Below, piece by piece: positions 35,930-44,747 of a DNA stretch of 64,000 nt; the first letter of the stretch is position 1; every line of letters starts with the position of its first letter. The stretch is from assembly GCA_017302615.1 (NCBI GenBank), contig JAFLDB010000004.1:1-64000 (forward strand), in the 5' to 3' direction. This stretch comes from Sphingomonadales bacterium (lineage in GTDB: Bacteria; Pseudomonadota; Alphaproteobacteria; Sphingomonadales; Sphingomonadaceae). The position numbers and the translations under genes are program-made. The notes below the pieces were generated by a model, which saw nothing but the letters and a program-made list of their open reading frames with translations, searched no databases and was not told the DNA's origin.

Positions 35930-37045
35930 ATGACCACGGCCTGGACTGCAGATCACGTAAGGCGGATCGAACCCGGCAGCGGCGATTCCGTGCCGCTGGT
36001 AACGGCTGTCGACCGCTCCGGCCTCGACCTGGCGACCGTCTATTGGGACATGTGGCCGATCCAGGGCCCCGACGGCCGGATCGCCCGCCTGCACGGACGC
36101 GAACTGTGGATGGCGCTGACCGCTCCAGACCGCCGCGATCCGGGCCTGCGCCATTTCGAAGCGAAGATCCGCCTGCTCGAACGTTCCGGCAGCGGCTGGA
36201 CCGATCTCGGTCCGGTTCTGCCGGATCAAACCGCGCCCTATGAACGCGAATGGGCCGGGTCGGCCTTTACCGATGGAACCGAAGTCACGCTGCATTTCAC
36301 CGCCGCCGGCACGGCGACCCGCCCGGGCGGCTATCAGCAGGACCTGTTCGAGTCCCACGCCGCGATCGGCACCGATGGCCTGCCGACGGGCTGGAGCGCC
36401 CCGCGCCGCTCGATTTCCGCCCCTTGCGCACACTACCAGCCGGCCGACGCGCACGAGGGCGAGGCCGGCCGGATCAAGGCGTTTCGCGATCCGGCGCGCT
36501 TCCGCGATCCGGCCGATGGGGCCGAGTACCTGATCTTCACCGCGTCCCTCGCCGGCGCGGACAGCGAATACAACGGCGCGGTCGGCATTGCCCGCAAGGG
36601 CGCGGACGGGTGGGACCTCCTGCCTCCGCTGGTCCATGCCGACGGTGTCAACAACGAGCTGGAACGGGCCCATGCAGTGTTCCACCAGGGCCGGTACTAT
36701 CTGTTCTGGGCGACCCAGCAGGCCACTTTCGCACCGGACCTGCGCCACGCGCCGACCGGGCTTTACGGCATGGTCGCGGACAGCCTGTTTGGACCCTACA
36801 CCCCGCTCAACGGCTCTGGCCTGGTGCTGCGCAACCCGCCGGAAGAACCGTTCCAGACCTACAGCTGGTTCGTGTCCGCCGAACTGCTGGTTTCCAGCTT
36901 TGTCGATTTCTGGGGCCTTGGCGGAGCAGCGGTGCCGGACGATCCAACCGCGGCAGCCAGGTGCTTTGGCGGCGTGCCCGCGCCCTTGCTGCGGATTGAG
37001 GCCGAAAGCGCCACCTGCCGGCTGGCCACTCCGGTCACGGCCTGA
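35930..37045 (+). CDS. GH68 enzyme (sucrose hydrolase / levansucrase type), no signal peptide
   Basis: The 371-residue protein shows the three catalytic blocks of glycoside hydrolase family 68: VYWDMWPIQ with nucleophile Asp40, IKAFRDPARF with the stabilising Asp in RDP near residue 197, and NNELERAHAV with the acid/base Glu near 255. GH68 enzymes split sucrose and transfer fructose to water or to fructan. Most are secreted, but this one starts MTTAWTADHVRRIEPGSGDS with no signal peptide, so it should act in the cytoplasm on imported sucrose. A fructokinase gene follows. The ATG at 35930 is the only sensible start before the WDMW block. Confidence 0.9.
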   Translation: MTTAWTADHVRRIEPGSGDSVPLVTAVDRSGLDLATVYWDMWPIQGPDGRIARLHGRELWMALTAPDRRDPGLRHFEAKIRLLERSGSGWTDLGPVLPDQTAPYEREWAGSAFTDGTEVTLHFTAAGTATRPGGYQQDLFESHAAIGTDGLPTGWSAPRRSISAPCAHYQPADAHEGEAGRIKAFRDPARFRDPADGAEYLIFTASLAGADSEYNGAVGIARKGADGWDLLPPLVHADGVNNELERAHAVFHQGRYYLFWATQQATFAPDLRHAPTGLYGMVADSLFGPYTPLNGSGLVLRNPPEEPFQTYSWFVSAELLVSSFVDFWGLGGAAVPDDPTAAARCFGGVPAPLLRIEAESATCRLATPVTA

Positions 37046-37108
37046 GCGCAAGATTGTCTGCCCCGTGCGCGCGTGCCACAACCGCGGGGTGCAACGGAGC
37101 GGGACAGC

Positions 37109-38005
37109 ATGACACAGCGACTGATCGGAGCGATCGAGGCGGGCGGAACCAAGTTCGTCCTCGCCCTTGCGCGCGAGGATGGCATCGTGCTGGCGGAAAC
37201 CCGGATCGCCACCCGCACGCCTGACGAATGCTGGCCCGATGTGGCGGCCTTCTTCACCCAGGCCAGCGCCGCGCACGGCCCGATTGCCGCCTTCGGCGTC
37301 GCCAGTTTCGGCCCGATCGACATCGATCCCGCCTCGCCCCGCTATGGCACTTTCACCACCACGCCCAAGCCGGGCTGGTCCGGGGCGCGGTTCCATGACG
37401 TGCTGCAGGGTTTCGGTGCGCCGATCGCCGTCGATACCGATGTGAACGGCGCCGCGCTGGGGGAATGGCAGAGCGGTGCGGGGCAAGGCTGCGCCACGCT
37501 GGCCTATACCACGGTCGGCACCGGGATCGGCACCGGGGTGGTCCGCCATGGCAAACCGCTCATGGGCTTTTCGCACTACGAAAGCGGCCACATCCCGGTC
37601 CCGCATGATCGGGCGCGCGATCCCTATGATGGCTTCTGCCCCTATCACGGTGATTGCCTGGAAGGCCTGGCGGCCGGCCCGGCGATCGAACGCCGCTGGG
37701 GCCAGAGCCTGTCCAAGCTGGGCAGCCCGCCCGACAAGGTGGAACTGATCGCCGGATACATCGCGCAGCTTGCCGCCAGTCTGGTCCTGCTGCACATGCC
37801 CGACCGGCTGATCTTCGGCGGCGGGGTGATGAAGACCCCGGGCCTGGTCGAGGCGCTGCGCCGCGCGACCAAGACGCGGCTGGCCGGATACGTCAAGGCG
37901 CCGCAGCTCGATCCGGGGCTGGAACGCTACATCGTCACGCCGGGCCTTGGCGACGAGGCCGGGATCACCGGCGCGATTGCCTTGGGGCGCGGCCTGCTGA
38001 CCTGA
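37109..38005 (+). CDS. ROK-family fructokinase
   Basis: The 298-residue protein starts LIGAIEAGGTKFVLALA, the ATP-binding motif of ROK kinases. It carries AVDTDVNGAALGEW, TVGTGIGTGVVRHG and the zinc-binding CPYHGDCLEGLAAGPAIERRWG, and ends DEAGITGAIALGRG. This type phosphorylates fructose to fructose 6-phosphate. It follows the GH68 gene by 63 bases and would capture the fructose released from sucrose. I chose the ATG at 37109. Confidence 0.93.
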   Translation: MTQRLIGAIEAGGTKFVLALAREDGIVLAETRIATRTPDECWPDVAAFFTQASAAHGPIAAFGVASFGPIDIDPASPRYGTFTTTPKPGWSGARFHDVLQGFGAPIAVDTDVNGAALGEWQSGAGQGCATLAYTTVGTGIGTGVVRHGKPLMGFSHYESGHIPVPHDRARDPYDGFCPYHGDCLEGLAAGPAIERRWGQSLSKLGSPPDKVELIAGYIAQLAASLVLLHMPDRLIFGGGVMKTPGLVEALRRATKTRLAGYVKAPQLDPGLERYIVTPGLGDEAGITGAIALGRGLLT

Positions 38006-38084
38006 TCGTTTCCACTTCCCGCTTGTGCCGCGCCGTGCTTGAAGGCAGGGCAAATCACAAGGCTGGTTGCAGAGGAAACGATTC

Positions 38085-39584
38085 ATGCGCTTGATCGATC
38101 ACGTCATCGCCGGTGGCACCGGCGGCGTAACCCCGGCCCGCAAGAGCCCGGTGTTCGATCCCAACACCGGCGCGGTTCAGGCCGAAGTGGCGCTGGGCGA
38201 TGCGGCGATGCTCGATCGCGCCGTGGCCGCCGCCCAGGCCGCCCAGCCCGCCTGGGCCGCCACCAACCCGCAGCGCCGGGCGCGGGTGATGTTCAATTTC
38301 AAGGCGCTGGTCGAAGCCAATATGGACGAGCTGGCCCACATGCTCAGCGCCGAGCATGGCAAGGTGATTGCCGACAGCAAGGGCGATATCCAGCGCGGGT
38401 TGGAAGTGGTCGAGTTCTGCTGCGGCATCCCGCACGTGCTGAAGGGGGAGTACACGCAAGGCGCCGGCCCCGGCATCGATGTCTATTCGATGCGCCAGCC
38501 GATCGGCATCGGTGCGGGCATCACCCCGTTCAACTTCCCGGCGATGATCCCGCTGTGGATGGGCGCGGTGGCGATGGCGACCGGCAATGCCTTCATCCTC
38601 AAACCCAGCGAGCGCGATCCCTCGGTCCCCAACCGCCTGGCCGAACTGTGGCTGGAAGCGGGCCTGCCCGAAGGGATCTTCCAGGTTGTCCACGGCGACA
38701 AGGAAATGGTCGACGCGATCCTCGACCATCCGGCGATCGGCGCGGTCAGCTTCGTCGGCTCGAGCGACATCGCGCACTATGTCTACAACCGCGGGGTTGC
38801 CGCCGGAAAGCGCGTCCAGGCGATGGGCGGGGCCAAGAACCACGGCATCGTCATGCCCGATGCGGACCTTGACCAGGTGGTCAATGACCTTGCCGGGGCG
38901 GCATTCGGTTCGGCCGGGGAACGCTGCATGGCGCTACCGGTTGTCGTGCCGGTGGGCGAGGATACGGCCAATCGCCTGCGGGCCAAGCTGATCCCGGCGA
39001 TCGAGGCGCTGAAGGTCGGCCTGTCGACCGACCCCGCCGCCCACTACGGCCCGGTCGTGACCCAGGCCCACAAGGAGAAGGTCGAAGGCTGGATCGCCAA
39101 GTGCGCCGAGGAAGGCGCGGAACTGGTGATCGACGGGCGCGGCCACACCCTGCAGGGCTATGAGAACGGCTTCTTCGTCGGCCCGACGCTGTTCGACCAT
39201 GTCACCCCGGACATGGATTCCTATCACAACGAGATTTTCGGCCCCGTGCTGCAGATGGTCCGCGCCAAGGATTTCGAGGAGGCCCTCAGCCTGCCGAGCA
39301 AGCACCAGTACGGCAACGGCGTGGCCATCTTCACCCGCAACGGCCACGCCGCGCGGGAATTCGCCGCGCGGGTCAATGTCGGCATGGTCGGCATCAACGT
39401 GCCGATCCCGGTGCCGGTAGCCTACCATACTTTCGGCGGGTGGAAGCGCAGCGCCTTCGGCGATACCAACCAGCACGGCATGGAAGGGGTGAAGTTCTGG
39501 ACCAAGGTCAAGACCATCACCCAGCGCTGGCCGGACGGCTCGCCGGATGGCGGCAATGCCTTTGTCATTCCCACGATGGGCTAA
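38085..39584 (+). CDS. mmsA: Methylmalonate-semialdehyde dehydrogenase (acylating)
   Basis: The enzyme oxidises methylmalonate semialdehyde to propionyl-CoA in valine breakdown. The 499-residue protein has the aldehyde-dehydrogenase blocks ITPFNFPAMIPLWMGAVAMA, SFVGSSDIAHYVY and catalytic Cys in SAGERCMALPVVV. The sequence QAMGGAKNHGIVMPDADLD is specific to the CoA-dependent MmsA group. I chose the ATG at 38085. It heads the distal valine operon and is three bases before the next gene. Confidence 0.96.
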   Translation: MRLIDHVIAGGTGGVTPARKSPVFDPNTGAVQAEVALGDAAMLDRAVAAAQAAQPAWAATNPQRRARVMFNFKALVEANMDELAHMLSAEHGKVIADSKGDIQRGLEVVEFCCGIPHVLKGEYTQGAGPGIDVYSMRQPIGIGAGITPFNFPAMIPLWMGAVAMATGNAFILKPSERDPSVPNRLAELWLEAGLPEGIFQVVHGDKEMVDAILDHPAIGAVSFVGSSDIAHYVYNRGVAAGKRVQAMGGAKNHGIVMPDADLDQVVNDLAGAAFGSAGERCMALPVVVPVGEDTANRLRAKLIPAIEALKVGLSTDPAAHYGPVVTQAHKEKVEGWIAKCAEEGAELVIDGRGHTLQGYENGFFVGPTLFDHVTPDMDSYHNEIFGPVLQMVRAKDFEEALSLPSKHQYGNGVAIFTRNGHAAREFAARVNVGMVGINVPIPVPVAYHTFGGWKRSAFGDTNQHGMEGVKFWTKVKTITQRWPDGSPDGGNAFVIPTMG

Positions 39585-39587
39585 ACG

Positions 39588-40733
39588 ATGACCGACCAGT
39601 TCTCCCTGACTGAAGACCAGCTCGCCATCCAGGACATGGCGAGGAAGTTCACCGCCGACCGGATCACGCCCTTTGCGGCCGAATGGGACGAGAAGAGCCA
39701 CTATCCGGTCGATGTCTGGAAGGCTGCCGGAGAACTGGGCTTCGGCGCGATCTATGTGTCCGAGGAATCGGGCGGGATCGGCCTTGGCCGGCTGGAAGCG
39801 GCGCTGATCATGGAAGCCATGGCCTATGGCTGCCCGGCGACCAGCGCCTACATCTCGATCCACAACATGGCTGCGTGGATGATCGACACTTTCGGCAGCC
39901 AGGAACTGAAGCACCGCTTCCTGCCCGATCTGGTCTCGATGGAGAAGATTGCCTCCTACTGCCTGACCGAACCCGGCTCCGGCTCGGACGCGGCGGCGCT
40001 GAAGGCAAGCGCGCGGCTCGATGGCGATCACTATGTGCTGAACGGCACCAAGCAGTTCATTTCCGGCGCGGGCTATAACGACGTCTATGTCGCGATGGTC
40101 CGCACCGGCGAGGACAAGTCCAAGGGCATCACCTGCCTGGTGATCGAGAAGGATACGCCTGGCCTGTCGTTCGGCGCGCCGGAAAAGAAGCTGGGGTGGA
40201 ACGCCAGCCCGACCGCGCAGGTGATCTTCGAGGATTGCCGGGTGCCGGTCGCCAACCGGGTCGGCAAGGAAGGCGAAGGATTCCGCTTTGCCATGGCCGG
40301 GCTTGACGGCGGCCGCCTCAACATCGGCGCCTGCTCGCTGGGCGGGGCGCAGCGCTGCCTGGACGAGGCGATTGCCTATACCAAGGACCGCCAGCAGTTC
40401 GGCCAGCCGATTGCCGATTTCCAGAACACCCAGTTCATGCTGGCCGACATGGCGACCGATCTGGAAGCCGCCCGCGCCCTGCTCTACCTCGCCGCCTGCA
40501 AGGTGAACGCCAACGCGCCGGACAAAAGCCGCTTTTCCGCCATGGCCAAGCGCCTGTCGACCGACAGCGGATCGAAGATCGTCAACGATGCGCTGCAATT
40601 GTTCGGCGGCTACGGCTATCTCAAGGACTATCCGATCGAACGCTTCTGGCGCGACCTGCGGGTCCATTCGATCCTGGAAGGGACCAACCAGGTGATGCGG
40701 ATGATCGTGGGAAGGGACCTGCTCCGCCAATGA
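39588..40733 (+). CDS. Acyl-CoA dehydrogenase, isobutyryl-CoA type
   Basis: This 381-residue FAD enzyme has YCLTEPGSGSDAAALK, GTKQFISGAGYNDVYV, the TKDRQQFGQPIADFQ block and a C-terminal LQLFGGYGYLKDYPIERFWRDLR. The catalytic base is probably the Glu in HSILEGTNQVMRMIVGR, the usual place in short-chain enzymes. Location between mmsA and a HIBYL-CoA hydrolase points to isobutyryl-CoA as substrate. It overlaps the next gene by four bases. Confidence 0.92.
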   Translation: MTDQFSLTEDQLAIQDMARKFTADRITPFAAEWDEKSHYPVDVWKAAGELGFGAIYVSEESGGIGLGRLEAALIMEAMAYGCPATSAYISIHNMAAWMIDTFGSQELKHRFLPDLVSMEKIASYCLTEPGSGSDAAALKASARLDGDHYVLNGTKQFISGAGYNDVYVAMVRTGEDKSKGITCLVIEKDTPGLSFGAPEKKLGWNASPTAQVIFEDCRVPVANRVGKEGEGFRFAMAGLDGGRLNIGACSLGGAQRCLDEAIAYTKDRQQFGQPIADFQNTQFMLADMATDLEAARALLYLAACKVNANAPDKSRFSAMAKRLSTDSGSKIVNDALQLFGGYGYLKDYPIERFWRDLRVHSILEGTNQVMRMIVGRDLLRQ

Positions 40734-41773
40734 CAGACGAAGTGCTGATCCGCCGCGAAGGGGCCGCCGGGTTCCTCTCGCTCAATCGCCCCAAGGCGAT
40801 CCATGCACTGACGCAGGCCATGGACCACGCCATGACCGAAGCGCTGCTGGAATGGCGCGACGACGCGCAAGTCAAGGCCGTGATCGTCGATCACGCCGAG
40901 GGGCGCGGCTTCTGCGCCGGGGGCGATATCGCCTTCCTGCGCCATTCCGCGCTGAACGACGGCGGGGCATCGGGCCGCAAGTTCTTCTATGAGGAATACC
41001 AGCTCAACCACCTGCTGATGACCTACCCGAAGCCGGTGGTGGCCTTCATGGACGGGATCACCATGGGCGGCGGCGTGGGGATTTCCCAGCCCGCGAAGTT
41101 CCGCGTGGCGACCGAGAACACCCGCTTTGCCATGCCGGAAACCGGGATCGGCCTGTTCCCCGATGTCGGCGGCGGCTGGCACCTCTCGCGCCTGAGTGGC
41201 CGGATGGGCCAGTTCCTGGCGCTGACCGGCGCGCGGCTCGACGGGGCGGAATGCCTGTGGACCGGCCTTGCCACCCACTATCTCCCGCAGGAAGCCCTGG
41301 CCGAGGCCAAGCAGCGGATCGCCCACGGGCACGAGCCGGGCCAGGTGCTGGCCGCGCTGTCCGTCACCCCGCCCGAAGCGCGAATTGCGGCCAACGCCGC
41401 GAAGATTGCAAAGCACTTCGCCTCGGACCGTTACGAGGACATCCTCGCCAGCCTGGAGGCCGAGGACAGCGAGTGGGCGGCCAAGGAACTCGCCACGCTG
41501 CGCACCAAGTCGCCCCAGACCTGCAAGGTCGCGCTGCGCCAGCTGCATGACAGCCTGGCCTGCGCCGACTTTGCCGCGAACATGGTGATGGAATACCGCA
41601 TCGCCAGCCGCGTGCTGACCCGCCCGGACTTTGCCGAGGGCGTGCGCGCGGTGATCGTCGACAAGACCAATGACCCGAAGTGGGACCCCGCCACGCCCGA
41701 AGGGGTAAGCGACGAACTGATCGACAGCATCTTTGCCCCGCTGCCCGAAGGCGAGGAGTGGAGGCCGCTTTAG
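40730..41773 (+). CDS. 3-hydroxyisobutyryl-CoA hydrolase
   Basis: The 347-residue protein is a crotonase-fold hydrolase of the HIBCH type, longer than ordinary enoyl-CoA hydratases. Motifs are LSLNRPKAIHALTQAM, EGRGFCAGGDIAFL, FMDGITMGGGVGIS and the diagnostic FAMPETGIGLFPDVGGGW. It frees 3-hydroxyisobutyrate, the substrate of MmsB downstream. Its start overlaps the preceding dehydrogenase stop as ATGA. Confidence 0.95.
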   Translation: MTDEVLIRREGAAGFLSLNRPKAIHALTQAMDHAMTEALLEWRDDAQVKAVIVDHAEGRGFCAGGDIAFLRHSALNDGGASGRKFFYEEYQLNHLLMTYPKPVVAFMDGITMGGGVGISQPAKFRVATENTRFAMPETGIGLFPDVGGGWHLSRLSGRMGQFLALTGARLDGAECLWTGLATHYLPQEALAEAKQRIAHGHEPGQVLAALSVTPPEARIAANAAKIAKHFASDRYEDILASLEAEDSEWAAKELATLRTKSPQTCKVALRQLHDSLACADFAANMVMEYRIASRVLTRPDFAEGVRAVIVDKTNDPKWDPATPEGVSDELIDSIFAPLPEGEEWRPL

Positions 41774-41906
41774 GCTGGCGGGCTTTCCTACCCGGCCCTC
41801 TCCTGTCATGATCGCCGATGCGCCGGATTGAGCCGTTTTTTTATTCCCAGAACCCTGTCAGGTTTGTGAACTTCCACTGGCAGCGGACCAAGCACTGGAG
41901 ACGCAA

Positions 41907-42692
41907 GTGACCCAATACGAATCCATCCTTGTCGAAACCCGGGGTGCCGTCACCCTGATCACGCTCAACCGCCCGCAGGCGCTGAACGCGCTCAATTCGG
42001 CGGTGCTGGAAGAGCTGATCGACGCCTTCGCCGCGTTCGAGGCCGACCCGGGCCAGCGCTGCGCCGTGCTGACCGGCTCTGGCGAAAAGGCCTTTGCCGC
42101 CGGGGCCGATATCAAGGAAATGGCCGAAAAGCCGGCCGCCGAATTCTATGGCCAGGACTTCTTCAGCCGCTGGACTAGCCACCTGGTCAAGACCACCCGC
42201 AAGCCGTGGATCGCGGCGGTCAACGGCTTTGCGCTGGGCGGCGGGTGCGAGCTCGCCATGATGGCGGACTTCATCATTGCTTCGGAGAACGCGAAGTTCG
42301 GCCAGCCGGAAATCAAGCTGGGCGTCGGCCCCGGCATGGGCGGCAGCCAGCGCCTGACCCGCGCGATCGGCAAGGCCAAGGCCATGGAAATGTGCCTGAC
42401 CGGACGGATGATGGGCGCCGAAGAGGCCGAGCGTGCGGGCCTTGTCGCCCGCGTCGTGCCGCTGGCGTCGCTGGTCGAGGAAGCGGTCAAGACCGCGACC
42501 GAGATCGCGGCGATGCCGCCGCTGGCCGCCATTGCCAACAAGGAAATGGTCAACGCCGCGTTCGAAACCACGCTGGACCAGGGCCTGCTGATGGAGCGCC
42601 GGATCTTCCAGGTCCTGACCGCGACCGAAGACAAGGCTGAAGGCATGGCCGCCTTTATCGAAAAGCGGCCGGGGGTATGGAAAGGGAAGTGA
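41907..42692 (+). CDS. Enoyl-CoA hydratase
   Basis: The 261-residue crotonase-family protein has [20 protein letters not shown], the oxyanion-hole blocks [12 protein letters not shown] and [13 protein letters not shown], and the catalytic Glu positions in [15 protein letters not shown]. It hydrates an unsaturated acyl-CoA, here most likely methacrylyl-CoA in valine breakdown. The start is GTG at 41907 with GGAG upstream; no ATG lies nearer. A 133-bp gap separates it from the hydrolase gene, and its end overlaps the following small gene. Confidence 0.93.
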   Translation: MTQYESILVETRGAVTLITLNRPQALNALNSAVLEELIDAFAAFEADPGQRCAVLTGSGEKAFAAGADIKEMAEKPAAEFYGQDFFSRWTSHLVKTTRKPWIAAVNGFALGGGCELAMMADFIIASENAKFGQPEIKLGVGPGMGGSQRLTRAIGKAKAMEMCLTGRMMGAEEAERAGLVARVVPLASLVEEAVKTATEIAAMPPLAAIANKEMVNAAFETTLDQGLLMERRIFQVLTATEDKAEGMAAFIEKRPGVWKGK

Positions 42693-42943
42693 TCGTCAAG
42701 GGGCTCTTGGCTCTTGGGATTGGAGCAGTCTTGCTGTGGGTTGGTTGGAACAACTGGACTCACCGCGGCACTGAAGCTGTTCCCTGGATTGAGGACAAGA
42801 TCCTTGCAGTAACGCACGAAGAAGCAGTGCCCCGCACGAGGTTTGATGGCATCTCCCGCCGCGTCCAGGCGGGACTGGGATTGGTGCTCGGCCTATTCTT
42901 CGGTTTCGTCGGCCTCGTGCTGATTTTCGATCTTGGAGCATGA
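42677..42943 (+). CDS. Small two-span membrane protein inside the valine operon
   Basis: This 88-residue protein has two hydrophobic helices, [16 protein letters not shown] and [18 protein letters not shown], joined by a polar loop with several charged residues. The gene overlaps the 3' end of the hydratase by 16 bases and ends one base before the mmsB start codon. Its GC is visibly lower than that of its neighbours. I do not recognise a family, and a link with valine metabolism rests on position only. A GTG four codons downstream is an alternative start. Confidence 0.7.
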   Translation: MEREVIVKGLLALGIGAVLLWVGWNNWTHRGTEAVPWIEDKILAVTHEEAVPRTRFDGISRRVQAGLGLVLGLFFGFVGLVLIFDLGA

Positions 42944-42944
42944 C

Positions 42945-43814
42945 ATGAAAATCGCCTTCATCGGCCTCGGCAACATGGGCGGCGGGATGGCCGCGAACCT
43001 GGTCAAGGCCGGGCATGAGGTTCATGCCTTCGACCTCTCGGCAGAGGCCCTTGCCCGCGCGGCTGAAAATGGCTGCGCGACCTACACTTCGGTGCGGGAC
43101 GCCGTGCAGGGCGCGGAAGCGGTCGTGTCGATGCTGCCCAACGGCAAGATCGTCGAAAGCGTCTATACCGCCGACGTGATCGGCCAGGCTCCCACCTCGG
43201 CCCTGCTGCTCGATTGCTCGACCATCGACGTTGCCACTGCCCGCAGCGTGGCCGATGCTGCCGCTGCGGCGGGTTATGCCATGGTCGATGCGCCGGTTTC
43301 GGGCGGGATCGCCGCGGCCAACGGCGGCACCCTGACCTTCATGGTTGGCGGCGACGATGACGCTTTCGCCCGGGCCGAACCGATCCTCTCCGCCATGGGC
43401 AAGGCCGTGATCCACGCCGGGGCCAGCGGCGCGGGACAAGCCGCCAAGATCTGCAATAACATGATCCTGGGCGCGACGATGATCGCCACCTGCGAGGCTT
43501 TTGCCCTGGCCGAGAAGCTCGGGCTGGACCTCCAGACCTTCTACGACATTTCCAGCAAGGCCTCGGGCCAGTCGTGGTCGATGACCAGCTATTGCCCGGT
43601 CCCCGGTGTCGGCCCGCAGAGCCCGGCCGACAACGGATACCAGGGCGGCTTCGCCGCCGCGCTGATGCTGAAAGACCTGAAGCTGGCGATGGAAGCTGCC
43701 GAGGCCGCCGGAGCCAACGTGCCGATGGGCGCGCGGGCCGAGGAACTCTACGAGGCCTTCGCCGCTGCGGGCAATGGCGGCATGGACTTTTCGGGCATCA
43801 TCAAGAGCCTCTGA
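42945..43814 (+). CDS. mmsB: 3-hydroxyisobutyrate dehydrogenase
   Basis: The 289-residue protein starts KIAFIGLGNMGGGMAANLVK, the NAD-binding fold of beta-hydroxyacid dehydrogenases. It then shows the substrate motif YAMVDAPVSGGIAAANGGTL, the catalytic Lys region GAGQAAKICNNMILGA and the C-terminal KDLKLAMEAAEAAG. It oxidises 3-hydroxyisobutyrate to methylmalonate semialdehyde, which MmsA uses. The ATG at 42945 is chosen, as the GxGxMG motif follows directly. Confidence 0.96.
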   Translation: MKIAFIGLGNMGGGMAANLVKAGHEVHAFDLSAEALARAAENGCATYTSVRDAVQGAEAVVSMLPNGKIVESVYTADVIGQAPTSALLLDCSTIDVATARSVADAAAAAGYAMVDAPVSGGIAAANGGTLTFMVGGDDDAFARAEPILSAMGKAVIHAGASGAGQAAKICNNMILGATMIATCEAFALAEKLGLDLQTFYDISSKASGQSWSMTSYCPVPGVGPQSPADNGYQGGFAAALMLKDLKLAMEAAEAAGANVPMGARAEELYEAFAAAGNGGMDFSGIIKSL

Positions 43815-43839
43815 CCCCGACCGCTTGACTCTGTCCACC

Positions 43840-43869
43840 AGATATATAACCTGGTGTTATAACTATACG
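43840..43869 (+). promoter_or_regulatory. Degenerate copy of the AGTTATATAACT operator
   Basis: The region reads AGATATATAACCTGGTGTTA followed by TAACTATACG. On the minus strand it gives ACCAGGTTATATATCT, close to ACCTAGTTATATAACT at the three other sites. It lies about 40 bases before the SDR start and probably controls the SDR and acyltransferase genes. Confidence 0.55.
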
Positions 43870-43888
43870 ACAGAGAGAGGGGCCAGCC

Positions 43889-44737
43889 ATGGCCAAGCCG
43901 GAAGCGTCCGCATCTAACCGCCCCTTCCCGCTCGCCTCCGGCACCGGCGGGCCGATGGCCGCACTCGTCACAGGTGGTTCGGTCGGGCTTGGCTTGGCCC
44001 TTGCCCGCGAACTGGCGGATCATGGCTGCACAGTGCTGATCTGCGCCCGCACCCAGGCCGATCTCGATGCCGCAACCGCCGCCGATCGGCGCCTGATTGC
44101 AATCCGTGCGGACGTCTCACAGGCCGCAGAGCGCGAGCGGCTGATGGCCGAGGCCGAGCGCCTGGCCGGCCATCCGCTGGACCTGCTGGTCAACAACGCG
44201 GCGATCGTCCGTGCGCATGACTATGCCAGTGCGTTCACTCTGGCCGAGGACCGCGCGGCGCCGGAAATCGCCACCAATCTTGCCGCGCCGATCGACCTTG
44301 CCCGGTTGTTCCTGCGCGCCCGCCACGGCCGGGTCGACAGCCCCGCAGCGATCCTCAACGTCAGCACGCCGGGCGCGTTCTTCCCGCTCGATGCCAACCC
44401 GCTCTACTGCGCAACCAAGGCGGCGTTCCACATGTTCACCCTGTCGCTGCGGCGGCATCTGGCCGGTGGACCGGTGCGGGTGTTCGAAGTGTTCCCGCCC
44501 GCGCTGGATACCCGGCTGGCCGATCAGCTGGTGGTGGCAAGTCAGGCCGCCAACGGCCAGCAGGTGATCGATGCCGTCGCCCGCGAAACCGTGGCCGGGC
44601 TGCTTGCAGGCGAGGAAACGATCCTGCCGCACGAACAGAGCCGCGCGCTGATCGCGATGTTCCCGCAGTTCGACATGGCAATGGTCGATGCGGTCAACCG
44701 GGGGGTCGAGCGGCGCCCCGGCTGGGACAGCGAATGA
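43889..44737 (+). CDS. Short-chain dehydrogenase/reductase
   Basis: The 282-residue protein has the cofactor motif LVTGGSVGLGLALA near residue 26, LLVNNAAIV, a catalytic Ser in ILNVSTPGAF and YCATKAAFHMF with the YxxxK pair. It is a classical SDR with a 20-residue N-terminal extension. The closest type and the substrate are not clear. It is the first gene of a unit with the acyltransferase and has the operator-like repeat just upstream, so it belongs to the proposed regulon. Confidence 0.88.
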   Translation: MAKPEASASNRPFPLASGTGGPMAALVTGGSVGLGLALARELADHGCTVLICARTQADLDAATAADRRLIAIRADVSQAAERERLMAEAERLAGHPLDLLVNNAAIVRAHDYASAFTLAEDRAAPEIATNLAAPIDLARLFLRARHGRVDSPAAILNVSTPGAFFPLDANPLYCATKAAFHMFTLSLRRHLAGGPVRVFEVFPPALDTRLADQLVVASQAANGQQVIDAVARETVAGLLAGEETILPHEQSRALIAMFPQFDMAMVDAVNRGVERRPGWDSE

Positions 44738-44747
44738 AGGATATCGC

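Noticed and set aside
41774..41906. Possible terminator with a T-run near 41830-41842 before the enoyl-CoA hydratase
   Set aside because: The run of T is present but no stable stem directly precedes it, so I did not call a terminator.
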